Source of the DNA: Desulfosarcina sp.
Lineage (GTDB): Bacteria; Desulfobacterota; Desulfobacteria; Desulfobacterales; Desulfosarcinaceae
Direction: 5' to 3'
Assembly: GCA_030642405.1 (NCBI GenBank)
Contig: DAOWNV010000157.1
Span: 1-6,732, forward strand
DNA: 6,732 nt
The translations under genes and the position numbers were made by a program. Under the pieces are notes generated by a model. It worked only from the letters and a program-made list of their open reading frames with translations. It was not told the DNA's origin and did no database searches. Of this stretch, positions 1 to 6,732 are shown in pieces (the first letter of the stretch is position 1; every line of letters starts with the position of its first letter).

Positions 1-743
1 AGCAGGGCAACCATGAAACTGCCTGGTGCCTTTGCCTTCTCAGCGGCTATTTCCCCGGCCAGTCCAAAATAGGCCAAGGCGGTGGTTGCCGCGCTTACCG
101 GATCGTTATCAACAGCTAAAAACGCACCTGTAATGGCTGTGGCCGTACAACCCGTACCCGTTACACAGGCCATCAGCGGATGGCCGTTTTCAATGCGGAT
201 GACCTGTTTACCATCCGTTACCAGATCGGTTGGACCCGTAAGGGATAGTGTTGTTTCGAGTTCAGTTGCCAACAGCTTAGCCGTTGCCGCCGCATCTTCC
301 ACTGTGTGAATGCTATCCACGCCCTTCGTCTTGGAGTCCGAATGGCGCAGGGCCAATATCTCCGATGCATTGCCCCGGATCACATTTACATCCACTTTGG
401 CAACAATCTCTTTTGCGGTCCTGGTTCGCAAATCCGTTGCACCAGCACCTACCGGATCCAAAATTACCGGTGTTTGATTAGCCGAAGCACGTTTGCCGGC
501 AGCAATCATAGACGCTATCCAGGGATCGCTTAATGTACCAATATTGAGTACCAGCGCCCCGGCAAAGGCTACCATTTCTTCTACTTCGTTGATAGCATGG
601 GCCATGACGGGTGATGCACCCATGGATAAAAGTGCATTGGCAGTTGTGTTCATCACCACATAATTGGTGATATTGTGGATCAACGGTTTTTGCTCTCGTA
701 CTGCTTCAAGGTTTTTTGCTGCCTGGTCTTTCAGTTCGATCAT
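1..743 (-). CDS. thiM: Hydroxyethylthiazole kinase ThiM (partial, C-terminus beyond window)
   Basis: ThiM phosphorylates the 5-hydroxyethyl group of 4-methyl-5-(2-hydroxyethyl)thiazole with ATP, letting the cell salvage the thiazole half of thiamine in the cytoplasm. I translated the minus strand from the ATG at 743 by hand: the frame stays open for 247 codons to the window edge, with no stop or frameshift. Family signatures seen are LIHNITNYVVMNTTANALL (about residues 21-39), GASPVMAH (42-49), LNIGT, ILDPVGAGAT, and VTGTGC at about 194-199, whose Cys199 sits where the family's active-site cysteine lies in the anion-hole motif of this ribokinase-like fold. Known ThiM proteins are about 260-270 residues, so only some 15-25 residues should be missing. 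The start is supported by an AGGAGG four bases upstream of the ATG. A TPP riboswitch and a terminator precede the gene, which independently supports a thiamine role. Whether thiD and thiE follow cannot be seen here. Confidence 0.96.
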   Translation of the reverse strand, partial: MIELKDQAAKNLEAVREQKPLIHNITNYVVMNTTANALLSMGASPVMAHAINEVEEMVAFAGALVLNIGTLSDPWIASMIAAGKRASANQTPVILDPVGAGATDLRTRTAKEIVAKVDVNVIRGNASEILALRHSDSKTKGVDSIHTVEDAAATAKLLATELETTLSLTGPTDLVTDGKQVIRIENGHPLMACVTGTGCTATAITGAFLAVDNDPVSAATTALAYFGLAGEIAAEKAKAPGSFMVAL

Positions 744-745
744 CT

Positions 746-756
746 TTCCTCCTAAT
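746..756 (-). promoter_or_regulatory. Ribosome binding site of thiM
   Basis: On the minus strand the sequence reads TTAGGAGGAAAG followed directly by the ATG at 743. AGGAGG is a perfect Shine-Dalgarno core with a short four-base spacer. It is the only strong ribosome binding site I see in the window, and it fixes the thiM start. Confidence 0.8.
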
Positions 757-789
757 GCGTCAATCCTGACCCAACTGTGCGCACCAAAT

Positions 790-820
790 AAAAAAAGCCG
801 CCAGGAAATGGGCGGCTTTA
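790..820 (-). terminator. Intrinsic terminator in the thiM leader (riboswitch expression platform)
   Basis: On the minus strand a perfect nine-base-pair stem, AAAGCCGCC with GGCGGCTTT (819-811 and 802-794), encloses an eight-base loop. Its 3' arm runs into an uninterrupted T tract ending near 790. This is a textbook Rho-independent terminator. It lies just downstream of the TPP aptamer and about 45 bases before the thiM start, so it most likely acts as the off-switch when TPP is bound. The hairpin does not include the thiM ribosome binding site, so control looks transcriptional rather than translational. I did not find one strong antiterminator pairing by eye; only short GC pairings with the aptamer are evident. 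Confidence 0.88.
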
Positions 821-827
821 TAATATG

Positions 828-952
828 GTTTACCTACGCCGGCATTATCCGGATCAGGTTCAACGGTTAGACCCACAAATCTATGGTTGGATTTCATGTC
901 GACCATAAAGCAAGGATCATTCTCAGCCCGATTTATCCGAGCCCCCGCAAAC
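828..952 (-). ncRNA. TPP riboswitch (THI element) controlling thiM
   Basis: This RNA aptamer binds thiamine pyrophosphate and regulates the downstream gene in cis. Seen on the minus strand, in order: a P1 pairing GUUUGC with GUAAAC (952-947 and 833-828); GGGGGC; a P3 hairpin GCUCG/CGGGC; the invariant CUGAGA (926-921); GAACCUGAUC (861-852); a P5 hairpin CCGG-AUAAUG-CCGG; and GCGUAGG. These are the hallmark conserved segments of the family, in the right order. The distance from CUGAGA to GAACCUGAUC is 59 bases, whereas about a dozen is usual, so the aptamer carries an insertion of roughly 45 bases. The P2 pairing (GGGGG with UCCUU) is rich in G-U pairs. The following hairpin with T-tract and the thiM gene confirm the assignment. 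Confidence 0.95.
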
Positions 953-965
953 TGATTTTCTTAAA

Positions 966-994
966 CCTTTAGTTGTTCATAAAAGGTGTGTCAA
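966..994 (-). promoter_or_regulatory. Putative sigma70-type promoter of the thiM leader
   Basis: A perfect -35 hexamer TTGACA lies at 994-989 on the minus strand. Seventeen bases further is TAAAGG (971-966), a weak -10 with three of six consensus positions. The predicted transcription start, near 959, would fall a few bases before the first strand of the riboswitch P1 helix at 952, exactly where a leader promoter is expected. The positional fit is the main support; the poor -10 keeps confidence moderate. It would let thiM be transcribed separately from hrpA, which ends at 1043. Confidence 0.5.
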
Positions 995-1042
995 GGTTCT
1001 TGTTCAACTTAAATGTAACCTTATCACAGTTTTCACAAATGA

Positions 1043-4000
1043 TTATATCATCCGATCGATCTCTCTAATCTGCTTTTTCAACCGTTTCGCTGATATGGGG
1101 CCATCGGTACCCACTTCCTGGGCGAACACCGAGATCTTGTACTCTTCGATCATCCAGAAAAATATCTCCACCTCCGCACGCTTTTCAGGGGATGTTGTTT
1201 CATCCATGGAAGCAAGCATACGGTTCAATTGGTCGATGAAGGGAGTTACCATGGCCTGCCTGGAACGATCCTTTTCCAGATCTGTGATTCCCCGTTGGAC
1301 CCTTATAACGATGGCGCCAAGGTAACGCACCATATGGGTCATCCGCTCTTTGTCGTAAAGGAGAACGAACGATTCGGGGACCAGGAGTGACAGATCGTTT
1401 TTCAATGTTTGTAAAAATTCTTCGACCACCGGTGCGGCGATGCGTTTCTTCTCCACGTCAAGAATACGGCATTGGGCTTCATGATGGGCCTCGACAACGG
1501 CAATGACCGCCTTATGCCGGTCCCGGCCGCACTGATGGACACGCATTTGCGCCAGCGCATCTTTGTGTTCCGTGAAATCTTTCGACGTGAGAATCGGCAG
1601 GAAAAACAACTGTTGGGTGACACGCCGATAAAGCTGTTTTTCCATGGCCGTCTGTCCACCGAAATAGATGGTCTGGCGCTTTAGCAATTCGGGTAATTTC
1701 AGGTTTCTTTTTAAAAATTTGAGATCTTCAGCAAAATGGATTTTCAATAGAGCAGCCACGCCTTTGAGATGTTCAAAATCACCAGTTTTCCGATCGGCAA
1801 ACACGCGTATCCGTATGCCTTTGCCATCCACTGCTTCCAGCCTGGGATATAATCGCCAGGATGCCCCCCGGCGACCGTCACTGGTGAGGACTTCGGGCAG
1901 GTCGCCGAAATCCCAACAGGTGATATCCATTTTTTCCCATTTTCGTTTCAGGGCATTCATATTTTTAGGCAGGCCGGGTTCAGTCGGGCTGTGGTCCAAT
2001 ACCGCCTCATCTCTACCGCTTGCAACCACACGTCCTTTGGAATCGGTGATCGCCACCCGCATTTTTAAATGGTCAGGCAATTCATCCACAGGCCAGACCG
2101 AAGCGGGAATATCGACTTTTAACCGCCGAAAAAGAAATCGACTCAGAGCTGTGGGCAGGCTCTCCTTACCCCGCGGCATCTCGTTGAGAATCAATTGCAC
2201 CGTTTCGGCTACCGGAACCAACTTGACCCGGTAGGACTTGGGAAGCCCTTTGATCAAAGCGGTGATTTTCTCTTTCAGAAGTCCCGGCACCAGCCACTCC
2301 AGCTTTTTACGGGGAACATCCTTTGTCGCCTCGGTAGGAACGGTAAGGGTAACACCGTCGGTTTCCTTGCCGGGGTCAAATGTGTAGTCATAATCGAGGG
2401 CACAATGCCCCAGATCCAATTGCCGGGGATACTGGTTCAACTCCGCTTCATCCGGCAGATAACGGATCAGCATCTCCCGGTCCAGACGAAGAAACCGGTC
2501 ACCGCCCTTCTTTCGAATACGGTGTTTGAGCGTTCGAATATCGTAAACATCGGGAATGCGCTCTTTGTAAAAATCCACCAGCACCTCATCGTCCACAAGA
2601 ATATCCCGCCGACGGATGCGGTCCTCCAAACTGCGCACCTCTTCAATAAGATCTTTGTTATGACGAATAAACCCTGGTGGTTGTCGCACATCTCCTTCCA
2701 CCAAAGCGCTGCGGATGAAGATGTCCGATGCCTGCTGCAGATCGATTCGCCAGAATGCGACCTGTCGATCCCGGACGATGGGCAGGCCGAACAGGGTCAC
2801 CTGCTCTTTGGTCACCACCTCGCCGCGTGTTCTCTCCCAATGGGGATCGGACCAGGAGGAGCGGCATAAATCCCCACCCAACGGCTCCAGCCAGTCCACA
2901 TCTACCACGGCCGCCTTTCGTGCAAAAAGGCGTGATGTCTCCACCATTTCGGCAGCGACAATCCACTGCCCCGGATTCTTGAACAAGCCCGACCCGGGAA
3001 ACAGCATCGCCTCACGTTCCTTGGCCGCCCGGTAAAAAACCTTCTCCTTTTTCATGGCGATGTTGGAAAGAAAACCGCTGAGAATGCATCTGTGAATGCC
3101 TGCGTAAACGGGATGGAAGGCGGCATCTTTGTCCTGACCGGTGAATTCCATATCCAAATTAGCTCTGCTTTTCTCCGGAGAAAGATCAAACCGCTGCTCA
3201 TGGAGCACCGACCGGATCTGTCGGTGAATGTCCCGCCATTCCCGAACCCGCCGAAAAGAGAGAAAGTGCTTCTTGCAAAATTTTTTAAGCTCATTTGTGC
3301 TTCGGGGTCTTGCAGTACCTTCATGGAGTCTTCGCCAAATGTTTAAAAGGGTAACGAAATCAGACAACGGATCAACGAAAGGCCGGTGAGCCTGGTCGGC
3401 AAGGGCCGCCTTGTCCATCGGCCTATCTCTCACATCCTGAATGCTCAAGGCTGATGCAATGATAACAATCTGGGAGAGGCATCCCTCCTTTCCGGCTTCG
3501 ATGAGCATGCGGGAGAGCCGTGGATCTATGGGCATGCGAGCCATGACTCGCCCGTTTTCCGTCAATTGGTATTTCCCGGTAGATTTTCCATTGATATCAA
3601 CTTTTTTGATGGCTCCCAGTTCCACCAGCAAGTTGAATCCGTCACGGATGCTTTTCTCCGCGGGCCGGTCTATAAAAGGAAAATCGGATATGTCGCCCAG
3701 CTTCAGAGCAATCATGCGTAAAATCACATCGGCCAGGTTGGAGCGTAGAATTTCAGGCTGGGTGAACAACGGACGGTTGAGATAATCCTCTTCAGGGAAC
3801 AGGCGGATACAGATCCCGTTTTCCACACGGCCACAGCGCCCTTTTCTCTGGTCGGCGCTGCTTCTAGATATGGGTACCACCGGCAGGGCCGTGGTTCGGG
3901 ATCGTGGTACATAATGGGAAATACGTGCCAAGCCGGTGTCCATCACATAACGAATCCCCGGAATGGTGATGGATGTTTCGGCCACGTTGGTGGCCACAAT

Positions 4001-5044
4001 GATTTTACGCTGTGACGTGGATGCGAAAACCCGTCGCTGCTCCCCAGGAGACAACCGAGCAAATAAAGGAAGAATTGTCGTATGTTTAAAGGTCCTGCCC
4101 TCCAACATCTCGCAAGTCTCCCGAATATCCTGCTCGGTAGGCATAAAGACAAGGATGTCACCCCGGGAACGCTTCAAAACCAACTGATCAATGGCCAGGG
4201 CAGCCAGTTCCACAGGCGTTCGCTCGTCGCCCTCTTTAAGATCGGAATCAGGACAAAAATAGCGCGTTTCCACCGGATACATGCGGCCTGAAACCTCTAT
4301 CACCGGTGCATCGTCAAAGGCTTTGGAGAATTTCTCCGTATCTATGGTGGCCGAGGTGATGATCAGCTTTAGATTTTTTCTGCTGTGGACCAGCCGCTTG
4401 AGGATGCCCAGAACGAAATCGATGTTCAAGCTGCGTTCGTGGGCTTCATCCACGATGATGGTGTCGTATTCATTGAGCCAGGGGTCTCTCTGGGTTTCCG
4501 CAAGCAAAATCCCGTCGGTAACAACTTTAATATAGCCCATGGGTGAGGTTTTATCCTGGAAACGAATCTTGTACCCCACTGACTGCCCCAAACTCTCCCC
4601 TAACTCCTCTGCGATGCGTGAAGCAACCGTCGTTGCGGCGATTCGTCGAGGTTGGGTGCAGGCGATATTACCGTCAATTCCTCTTCCGGCGGCCAGGCAG
4701 AATTTTGGGATCTGGGTGGTTTTCCCCGAACCTGTTTCCCCCGATATGATGGTTACCGGGTGATCACGGATGGTATTGATGATCTTCGTCTTGGATTCGG
4801 TAATCGGAAGGAGGGTTAAATCCTCAAAACAAGGCACTTGTAAAAGGCGACGCTTTTTTCTTTCTACAGCATTGCGGACCCTTTGTGACAGCGTGTTCAG
4901 TTTCCCAACAACCACTTCGTTCGGCACCCTTTTCCGGGATCGATCCAGTCGGTCCAGCTCCCGCCGGAGGGTAACCCTGTCTATGTGCATGACTTGGGTC
5001 AGCTGGGTTCGTAGTTGTTTGATCTTTTTTTGGCTTTCGGTCAT
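1043..5044 (-). CDS. hrpA: ATP-dependent DEAH-box RNA helicase HrpA
   Basis: HrpA is a cytoplasmic DEAH/RHA-family 3'-5' RNA helicase; E. coli HrpA is implicated in mRNA processing and in acting on stalled or collided ribosomes. From the ATG at 5044 the product has 1333 residues, close to the roughly 1300 of E. coli HrpA. Motifs seen: Walker A GETGSGKTTQ (102-111), motif Ia TQPRR (130-134), DEAH (199-202), SAT (231-233), TNVAETS (352-358) and motif VI QRKGRCGR (399-406). A helicase-associated HA2 region follows (about 435-560), then an OB-fold region (about 640-720, HPVYAGIHRCILSGFLSN), then the long C-terminal region characteristic of bacterial HrpA (DUF3418-like, about 740 to the end). The open frame reaches a TTG at 5152, but that would overlap the upstream small gene by 82 bases. 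The ATG start gives MTESQKKIKQL, resembling the MTEQQK start I recall for E. coli HrpA. It lies 26 bases after the upstream stop and lacks a clear Shine-Dalgarno, so translational coupling is possible. Confidence 0.96.
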   Translation of the reverse strand: MTESQKKIKQLRTQLTQVMHIDRVTLRRELDRLDRSRKRVPNEVVVGKLNTLSQRVRNAVERKKRRLLQVPCFEDLTLLPITESKTKIINTIRDHPVTIISGETGSGKTTQIPKFCLAAGRGIDGNIACTQPRRIAATTVASRIAEELGESLGQSVGYKIRFQDKTSPMGYIKVVTDGILLAETQRDPWLNEYDTIIVDEAHERSLNIDFVLGILKRLVHSRKNLKLIITSATIDTEKFSKAFDDAPVIEVSGRMYPVETRYFCPDSDLKEGDERTPVELAALAIDQLVLKRSRGDILVFMPTEQDIRETCEMLEGRTFKHTTILPLFARLSPGEQRRVFASTSQRKIIVATNVAETSITIPGIRYVMDTGLARISHYVPRSRTTALPVVPISRSSADQRKGRCGRVENGICIRLFPEEDYLNRPLFTQPEILRSNLADVILRMIALKLGDISDFPFIDRPAEKSIRDGFNLLVELGAIKKVDINGKSTGKYQLTENGRVMARMPIDPRLSRMLIEAGKEGCLSQIVIIASALSIQDVRDRPMDKAALADQAHRPFVDPLSDFVTLLNIWRRLHEGTARPRSTNELKKFCKKHFLSFRRVREWRDIHRQIRSVLHEQRFDLSPEKSRANLDMEFTGQDKDAAFHPVYAGIHRCILSGFLSNIAMKKEKVFYRAAKEREAMLFPGSGLFKNPGQWIVAAEMVETSRLFARKAAVVDVDWLEPLGGDLCRSSWSDPHWERTRGEVVTKEQVTLFGLPIVRDRQVAFWRIDLQQASDIFIRSALVEGDVRQPPGFIRHNKDLIEEVRSLEDRIRRRDILVDDEVLVDFYKERIPDVYDIRTLKHRIRKKGGDRFLRLDREMLIRYLPDEAELNQYPRQLDLGHCALDYDYTFDPGKETDGVTLTVPTEATKDVPRKKLEWLVPGLLKEKITALIKGLPKSYRVKLVPVAETVQLILNEMPRGKESLPTALSRFLFRRLKVDIPASVWPVDELPDHLKMRVAITDSKGRVVASGRDEAVLDHSPTEPGLPKNMNALKRKWEKMDITCWDFGDLPEVLTSDGRRGASWRLYPRLEAVDGKGIRIRVFADRKTGDFEHLKGVAALLKIHFAEDLKFLKRNLKLPELLKRQTIYFGGQTAMEKQLYRRVTQQLFFLPILTSKDFTEHKDALAQMRVHQCGRDRHKAVIAVVEAHHEAQCRILDVEKKRIAAPVVEEFLQTLKNDLSLLVPESFVLLYDKERMTHMVRYLGAIVIRVQRGITDLEKDRSRQAMVTPFIDQLNRMLASMDETTSPEKRAEVEIFFWMIEEYKISVFAQEVGTDGPISAKRLKKQIREIDRMI

Positions 5045-5070
5045 AAGGCTATGTATGATTTTCCATACGT

Positions 5071-5364
5071 CTATTTTTCGTTGCAAGGCGGAACAATATG
5101 GTGATCGGCAAACAATAGACAGGGTTGCCCGGCATCGTCGCAAATAAGACAAAGCGGAGATTCATTACCCCCCGAAAACACAGGCCATTTACACCTCAAG
5201 CCAGGAAAATCAAATGATGCCAGCGCTTTTTCGAGCAGCAACAATTCCTTTTCAACGGCAGGTTTGTCTTGCTCTTCTTTAAAATAGCGTGAAATCGCTC
5301 TATTGTGGCGGCGTTTGATTTCTGTTTCGATGCAATGTTTTTCTAAACAGAGTTGGATTTTCAT
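5071..5364 (-). CDS. Uncharacterised small Cys-rich protein (97 aa)
   Basis: I do not recognise this family. The 97-residue product starts at the only ATG in the frame (a TAA lies seven codons upstream), with no clear Shine-Dalgarno. Residues 12-50 are charged and helix-prone (ETEIKRRHNRAISRYFKEEQ, then VEKELLLLEKALASF) and may form a helical hairpin or short coiled coil. Residues 52-97 look like a compact beta-rich tail. There are seven cysteines (6, 11, 58, 72, 75, 82, 94), including CLIC as a CxxC, plus HH at 88-89, so metal binding is possible but unproven. There is no signal peptide or membrane segment. It lies 67 bases after prmA and 26 before hrpA on the same strand, which argues for a real gene: it fills an otherwise 387-base gap and its frame is not a shadow of another gene for most of its length. 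Its function is unknown. Confidence 0.68.
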   Translation of the reverse strand: MKIQLCLEKHCIETEIKRRHNRAISRYFKEEQDKPAVEKELLLLEKALASFDFPGLRCKWPVFSGGNESPLCLICDDAGQPCLLFADHHIVPPCNEK

Positions 5365-5431
5365 GGATTCTGCGATCTTTGTTTAAAATAAAAAGAAAAC
5401 CTTTCCTTTGGATGGACGAAAATTCACAATC

Positions 5432-6364
5432 CTAAGGTGATAGATTATCATTTCTAGCAGCGATGGCTACCCATCCCTCCCTTTCCAGCATCTGAACTAC
5501 GGAAAGACCGTTTTTATTGAGTCCGGAAAGCACGGTATCTTTTTTCTCCATTATAATGCCGGAACAGATGAACAGTCCGTTTTTCTTGAGAACTGTTTTT
5601 ACATCCGGCAACAAGGTTAAAATCACCTCGGCCAGGATGTTGGCTACCACCAGGTCGGCGGCGTGGGTTACCTGATCCACGAGGTTGCCGCAAAAAATGG
5701 TACATTTTTCTTTTTCTATGTTGTTGGCACACAGATTCTTTTCGGCCACGGAAACGGCCACCTTGTCGTTATCCACGCCCATTATTTTACCGGCACCCAG
5801 TTTGGCGGCTGTGAGCATGAGGATTCCCGATCCCGTACCCACATCCAAAAAAGTATCTCCCTCCTTCAGGTGGGATTGAATCATACGGATGCACAAGGCC
5901 GTTGTGGGGTGGGTGCCGGTGCCAAAGGCCATTCCGGGATCAATTTCTATGATGATTTCTCCCGGTTTTGCCGTGTACTCCCGCCAAATGGGCTTGACCA
6001 CGATGGAATCGGTGATTTTTTCGGGCCAGAAATACTCTTTCCAGGCCTTGGCCCAGTCCTGTTCGTCAACACGGGAATAAGCGACTTGTGTCACGATGCC
6101 TGCATTTCTTTCCAGTTGCACCAGGGCCTTTTCCAACGCTTTGCATTGATCAACTAAACTTGAGGTATCTGGAAAATAACCAGTGACGCCGAGTGTTTTT
6201 GGTGGAGGCACGGCATCTTCTCCCCAATTCGTCAACGGATCCATTTCCGGGTCGTTGACCACGACTCCTTTCAGACTCAGCGAAAAGAAAATATCCGCCA
6301 CCAGGTCAGTGGCCGGATCCGGATCAGAGTTGTCAAACGTTACGGAAGCGGAAATCCATTTCAT
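5432..6364 (-). CDS. prmA: Ribosomal protein L11 methyltransferase PrmA
   Basis: PrmA uses S-adenosylmethionine to methylate lysines and the N-terminal amine of ribosomal protein L11. The 310-residue length is close to the E. coli enzyme (about 293). An N-terminal substrate-recognition domain (about 1-95) leads through the family linker EQDWAKAWKEYFWPEKI (101-117) and IVVKPIW (121-127) into the class I methyltransferase domain. Seen there: DPGMAFGTGTHPTT (142-155), the family's most diagnostic stretch; the SAM-binding glycine motif DVGTGSG (174-180); the acidic VDND (197-200) at the end of strand beta-2; and NILAEV (242-247), the equivalent of the NPPY-like catalytic motif. No key residue is missing. 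Its ATG overlaps the TGA of the upstream radical SAM-like gene as ATGA, so the two are probably co-transcribed and translationally coupled; a GGGAG lies 14 bases upstream, far for a Shine-Dalgarno. Confidence 0.97.
   Translation of the reverse strand: MKWISASVTFDNSDPDPATDLVADIFFSLSLKGVVVNDPEMDPLTNWGEDAVPPPKTLGVTGYFPDTSSLVDQCKALEKALVQLERNAGIVTQVAYSRVDEQDWAKAWKEYFWPEKITDSIVVKPIWREYTAKPGEIIIEIDPGMAFGTGTHPTTALCIRMIQSHLKEGDTFLDVGTGSGILMLTAAKLGAGKIMGVDNDKVAVSVAEKNLCANNIEKEKCTIFCGNLVDQVTHAADLVVANILAEVILTLLPDVKTVLKKNGLFICSGIIMEKKDTVLSGLNKNGLSVVQMLEREGWVAIAARNDNLSP
6361..6364 (-). other. ATGA stop-start overlap between the radical SAM-like gene and prmA
   Basis: On the minus strand the bases ACATGAAAT contain the prmA start ATG (6364-6362) and the upstream gene's stop TGA (6363-6361). 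With no strong Shine-Dalgarno at normal distance, prmA is probably translated by ribosomes reinitiating after the upstream gene. Confidence 0.85.
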
Positions 6365-6732
6365 GTCTTAACGAAGCACTCCCTTGGTGGATTGAAGTAA
6401 CCGAATTTCAGATCTGGAAAACGTTTTCGGATCATCTGCAACAGCCGATCCTGGCCTACGGGCTGTCCAAGGAGGGTAACATCGCCCATTGCTTTTAAAT
6501 AGCGATGCGGGTCGAAATTCAAATTTCGCCATTGGATCAGGTGGACCGGATGTTTTTCCAAAAAAACGGATAGTGCTGCCGCCTCTTCCGGTGTGTCGGA
6601 AAACCCCGGACAATTCAGGTAGTTGACGGCTACGTGTTTCTTTCTGGAAATAGCCAGATCGATACTCTCCAGAACTTGGGAAAAGTGGTACCCTTTGGGT
6701 CTGAAATAGGCATTGTAACAGACTTCCCGCAC
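6361..6732 (-). CDS. Radical SAM-like protein, C-terminal part (5' end beyond window)
   Basis: The frame is open from the right window edge for 123 codons; a GTG sits exactly at the edge but is probably internal. The segment YNAYFRPKGYHFSQVLESIDLA, then VAVNYLNCPGFSDTPEEAAAL (about 35-55) and HLIQWRNLNFDPHRYL (about 63-78), resembles the second half of radical SAM TIM barrels, which commonly carry a PG(F/V)xDT turn and a QxRNLNxDP motif. The CxxxCxxC iron-sulfur motif that would prove the assignment should lie in the missing N-terminal part. The substrate cannot be inferred. The stop codon overlaps the prmA start by ATGA, so the two genes form a tightly coupled pair. Confidence 0.7.
   Translation of the reverse strand: MREVCYNAYFRPKGYHFSQVLESIDLAISRKKHVAVNYLNCPGFSDTPEEAAALSVFLEKHPVHLIQWRNLNFDPHRYLKAMGDVTLLGQPVGQDRLLQMIRKRFPDLKFGYFNPPRECFVKT

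Noticed and set aside
82..870. Several plus-strand open frames of 65-75 codons opposite thiM and its leader
   Set aside because: They are antisense to thiM and the riboswitch, which are clearly functional on the minus strand, and show no recognisable product or ribosome binding site.
993..1022. Inverted repeat AAGGTT/AACCTT after the hrpA stop, as a possible hrpA terminator or operator
   Set aside because: Only six base pairs, with an 18-base loop and no T tract; it overlaps the putative -35 box but nothing else supports an operator.
2195..2869. Long plus-strand open frame of 224 codons opposite hrpA (and one of 188 codons at 1668-2234)
   Set aside because: Both lie entirely antisense to the well-conserved hrpA coding sequence, show no recognisable domain, and have compositions expected of shadow frames.
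5392..5409. AT-rich hairpin (AAAGGAA/TTTCTTT, four-base loop) followed by T-rich sequence downstream of prmA, as a terminator
   Set aside because: Seven weak pairs including a G-U, with one G-C pair; stability is probably too low for an intrinsic terminator. It could still attenuate slightly between prmA and the small gene.
5365..5431. Promoter for the small gene and hrpA in the 67-base gap after prmA
   Set aside because: The gap is A/T-rich but I found no paired -35 and -10 hexamers of convincing quality on the minus strand.
1..6732. Mobile elements, CRISPR arrays, tRNA or rRNA genes, long direct or inverted repeats
   Set aside because: Reading both strands gave no such structures; nearly all of the window is occupied by the five genes and the thiM leader.

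Overview
The window carries five protein genes, all on the minus strand, so the region reads from right to left: the C-terminal end of a radical SAM-type protein (6361-6732), prmA (5432-6364), a small uncharacterised Cys-rich protein gene (5071-5364), hrpA (1043-5044), and thiM (1-743, cut by the left edge). Only thiM has a clear regulatory leader: a putative promoter, a TPP riboswitch and an intrinsic terminator, all between hrpA and thiM.

The organism is a bacterium of intermediate GC content. The radical SAM-like tail next to prmA and a long HrpA-type helicase fit a Gram-negative proteobacterium or Desulfobacterota lineage. This is an impression from protein flavour and gene order, not a demonstrated placement. 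Nothing in the window looks mobile: I saw no IS ends, integrase, tRNA, rRNA, CRISPR array or long repeat.

Right block (5071-6732): the radical SAM-like gene and prmA overlap by ATGA, which indicates translational coupling. PrmA methylates ribosomal protein L11. After a 67-bp gap comes a 97-residue protein of unknown function with seven cysteines. Middle block (1043-5044): a full-length DEAH-box RNA helicase HrpA of about 1333 residues, with all core helicase motifs and the long C-terminal region typical of bacterial HrpA. Its start is best placed at the ATG at 5044. Left block (1-1042): thiM, hydroxyethylthiazole kinase of thiamine salvage, preceded by a TPP aptamer whose J2/4 region holds an unusually long insertion, then a strong hairpin with a T-tract. 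The logic is standard: with TPP bound, transcription should stop before thiM; without TPP it should read through.

The window is mostly housekeeping sequence. The points most worth a second look are the enlarged TPP aptamer, the unrecognised small Cys-rich gene between prmA and hrpA, and the hrpA start assignment. I found no convincing sign of a novel defence or mobile system.
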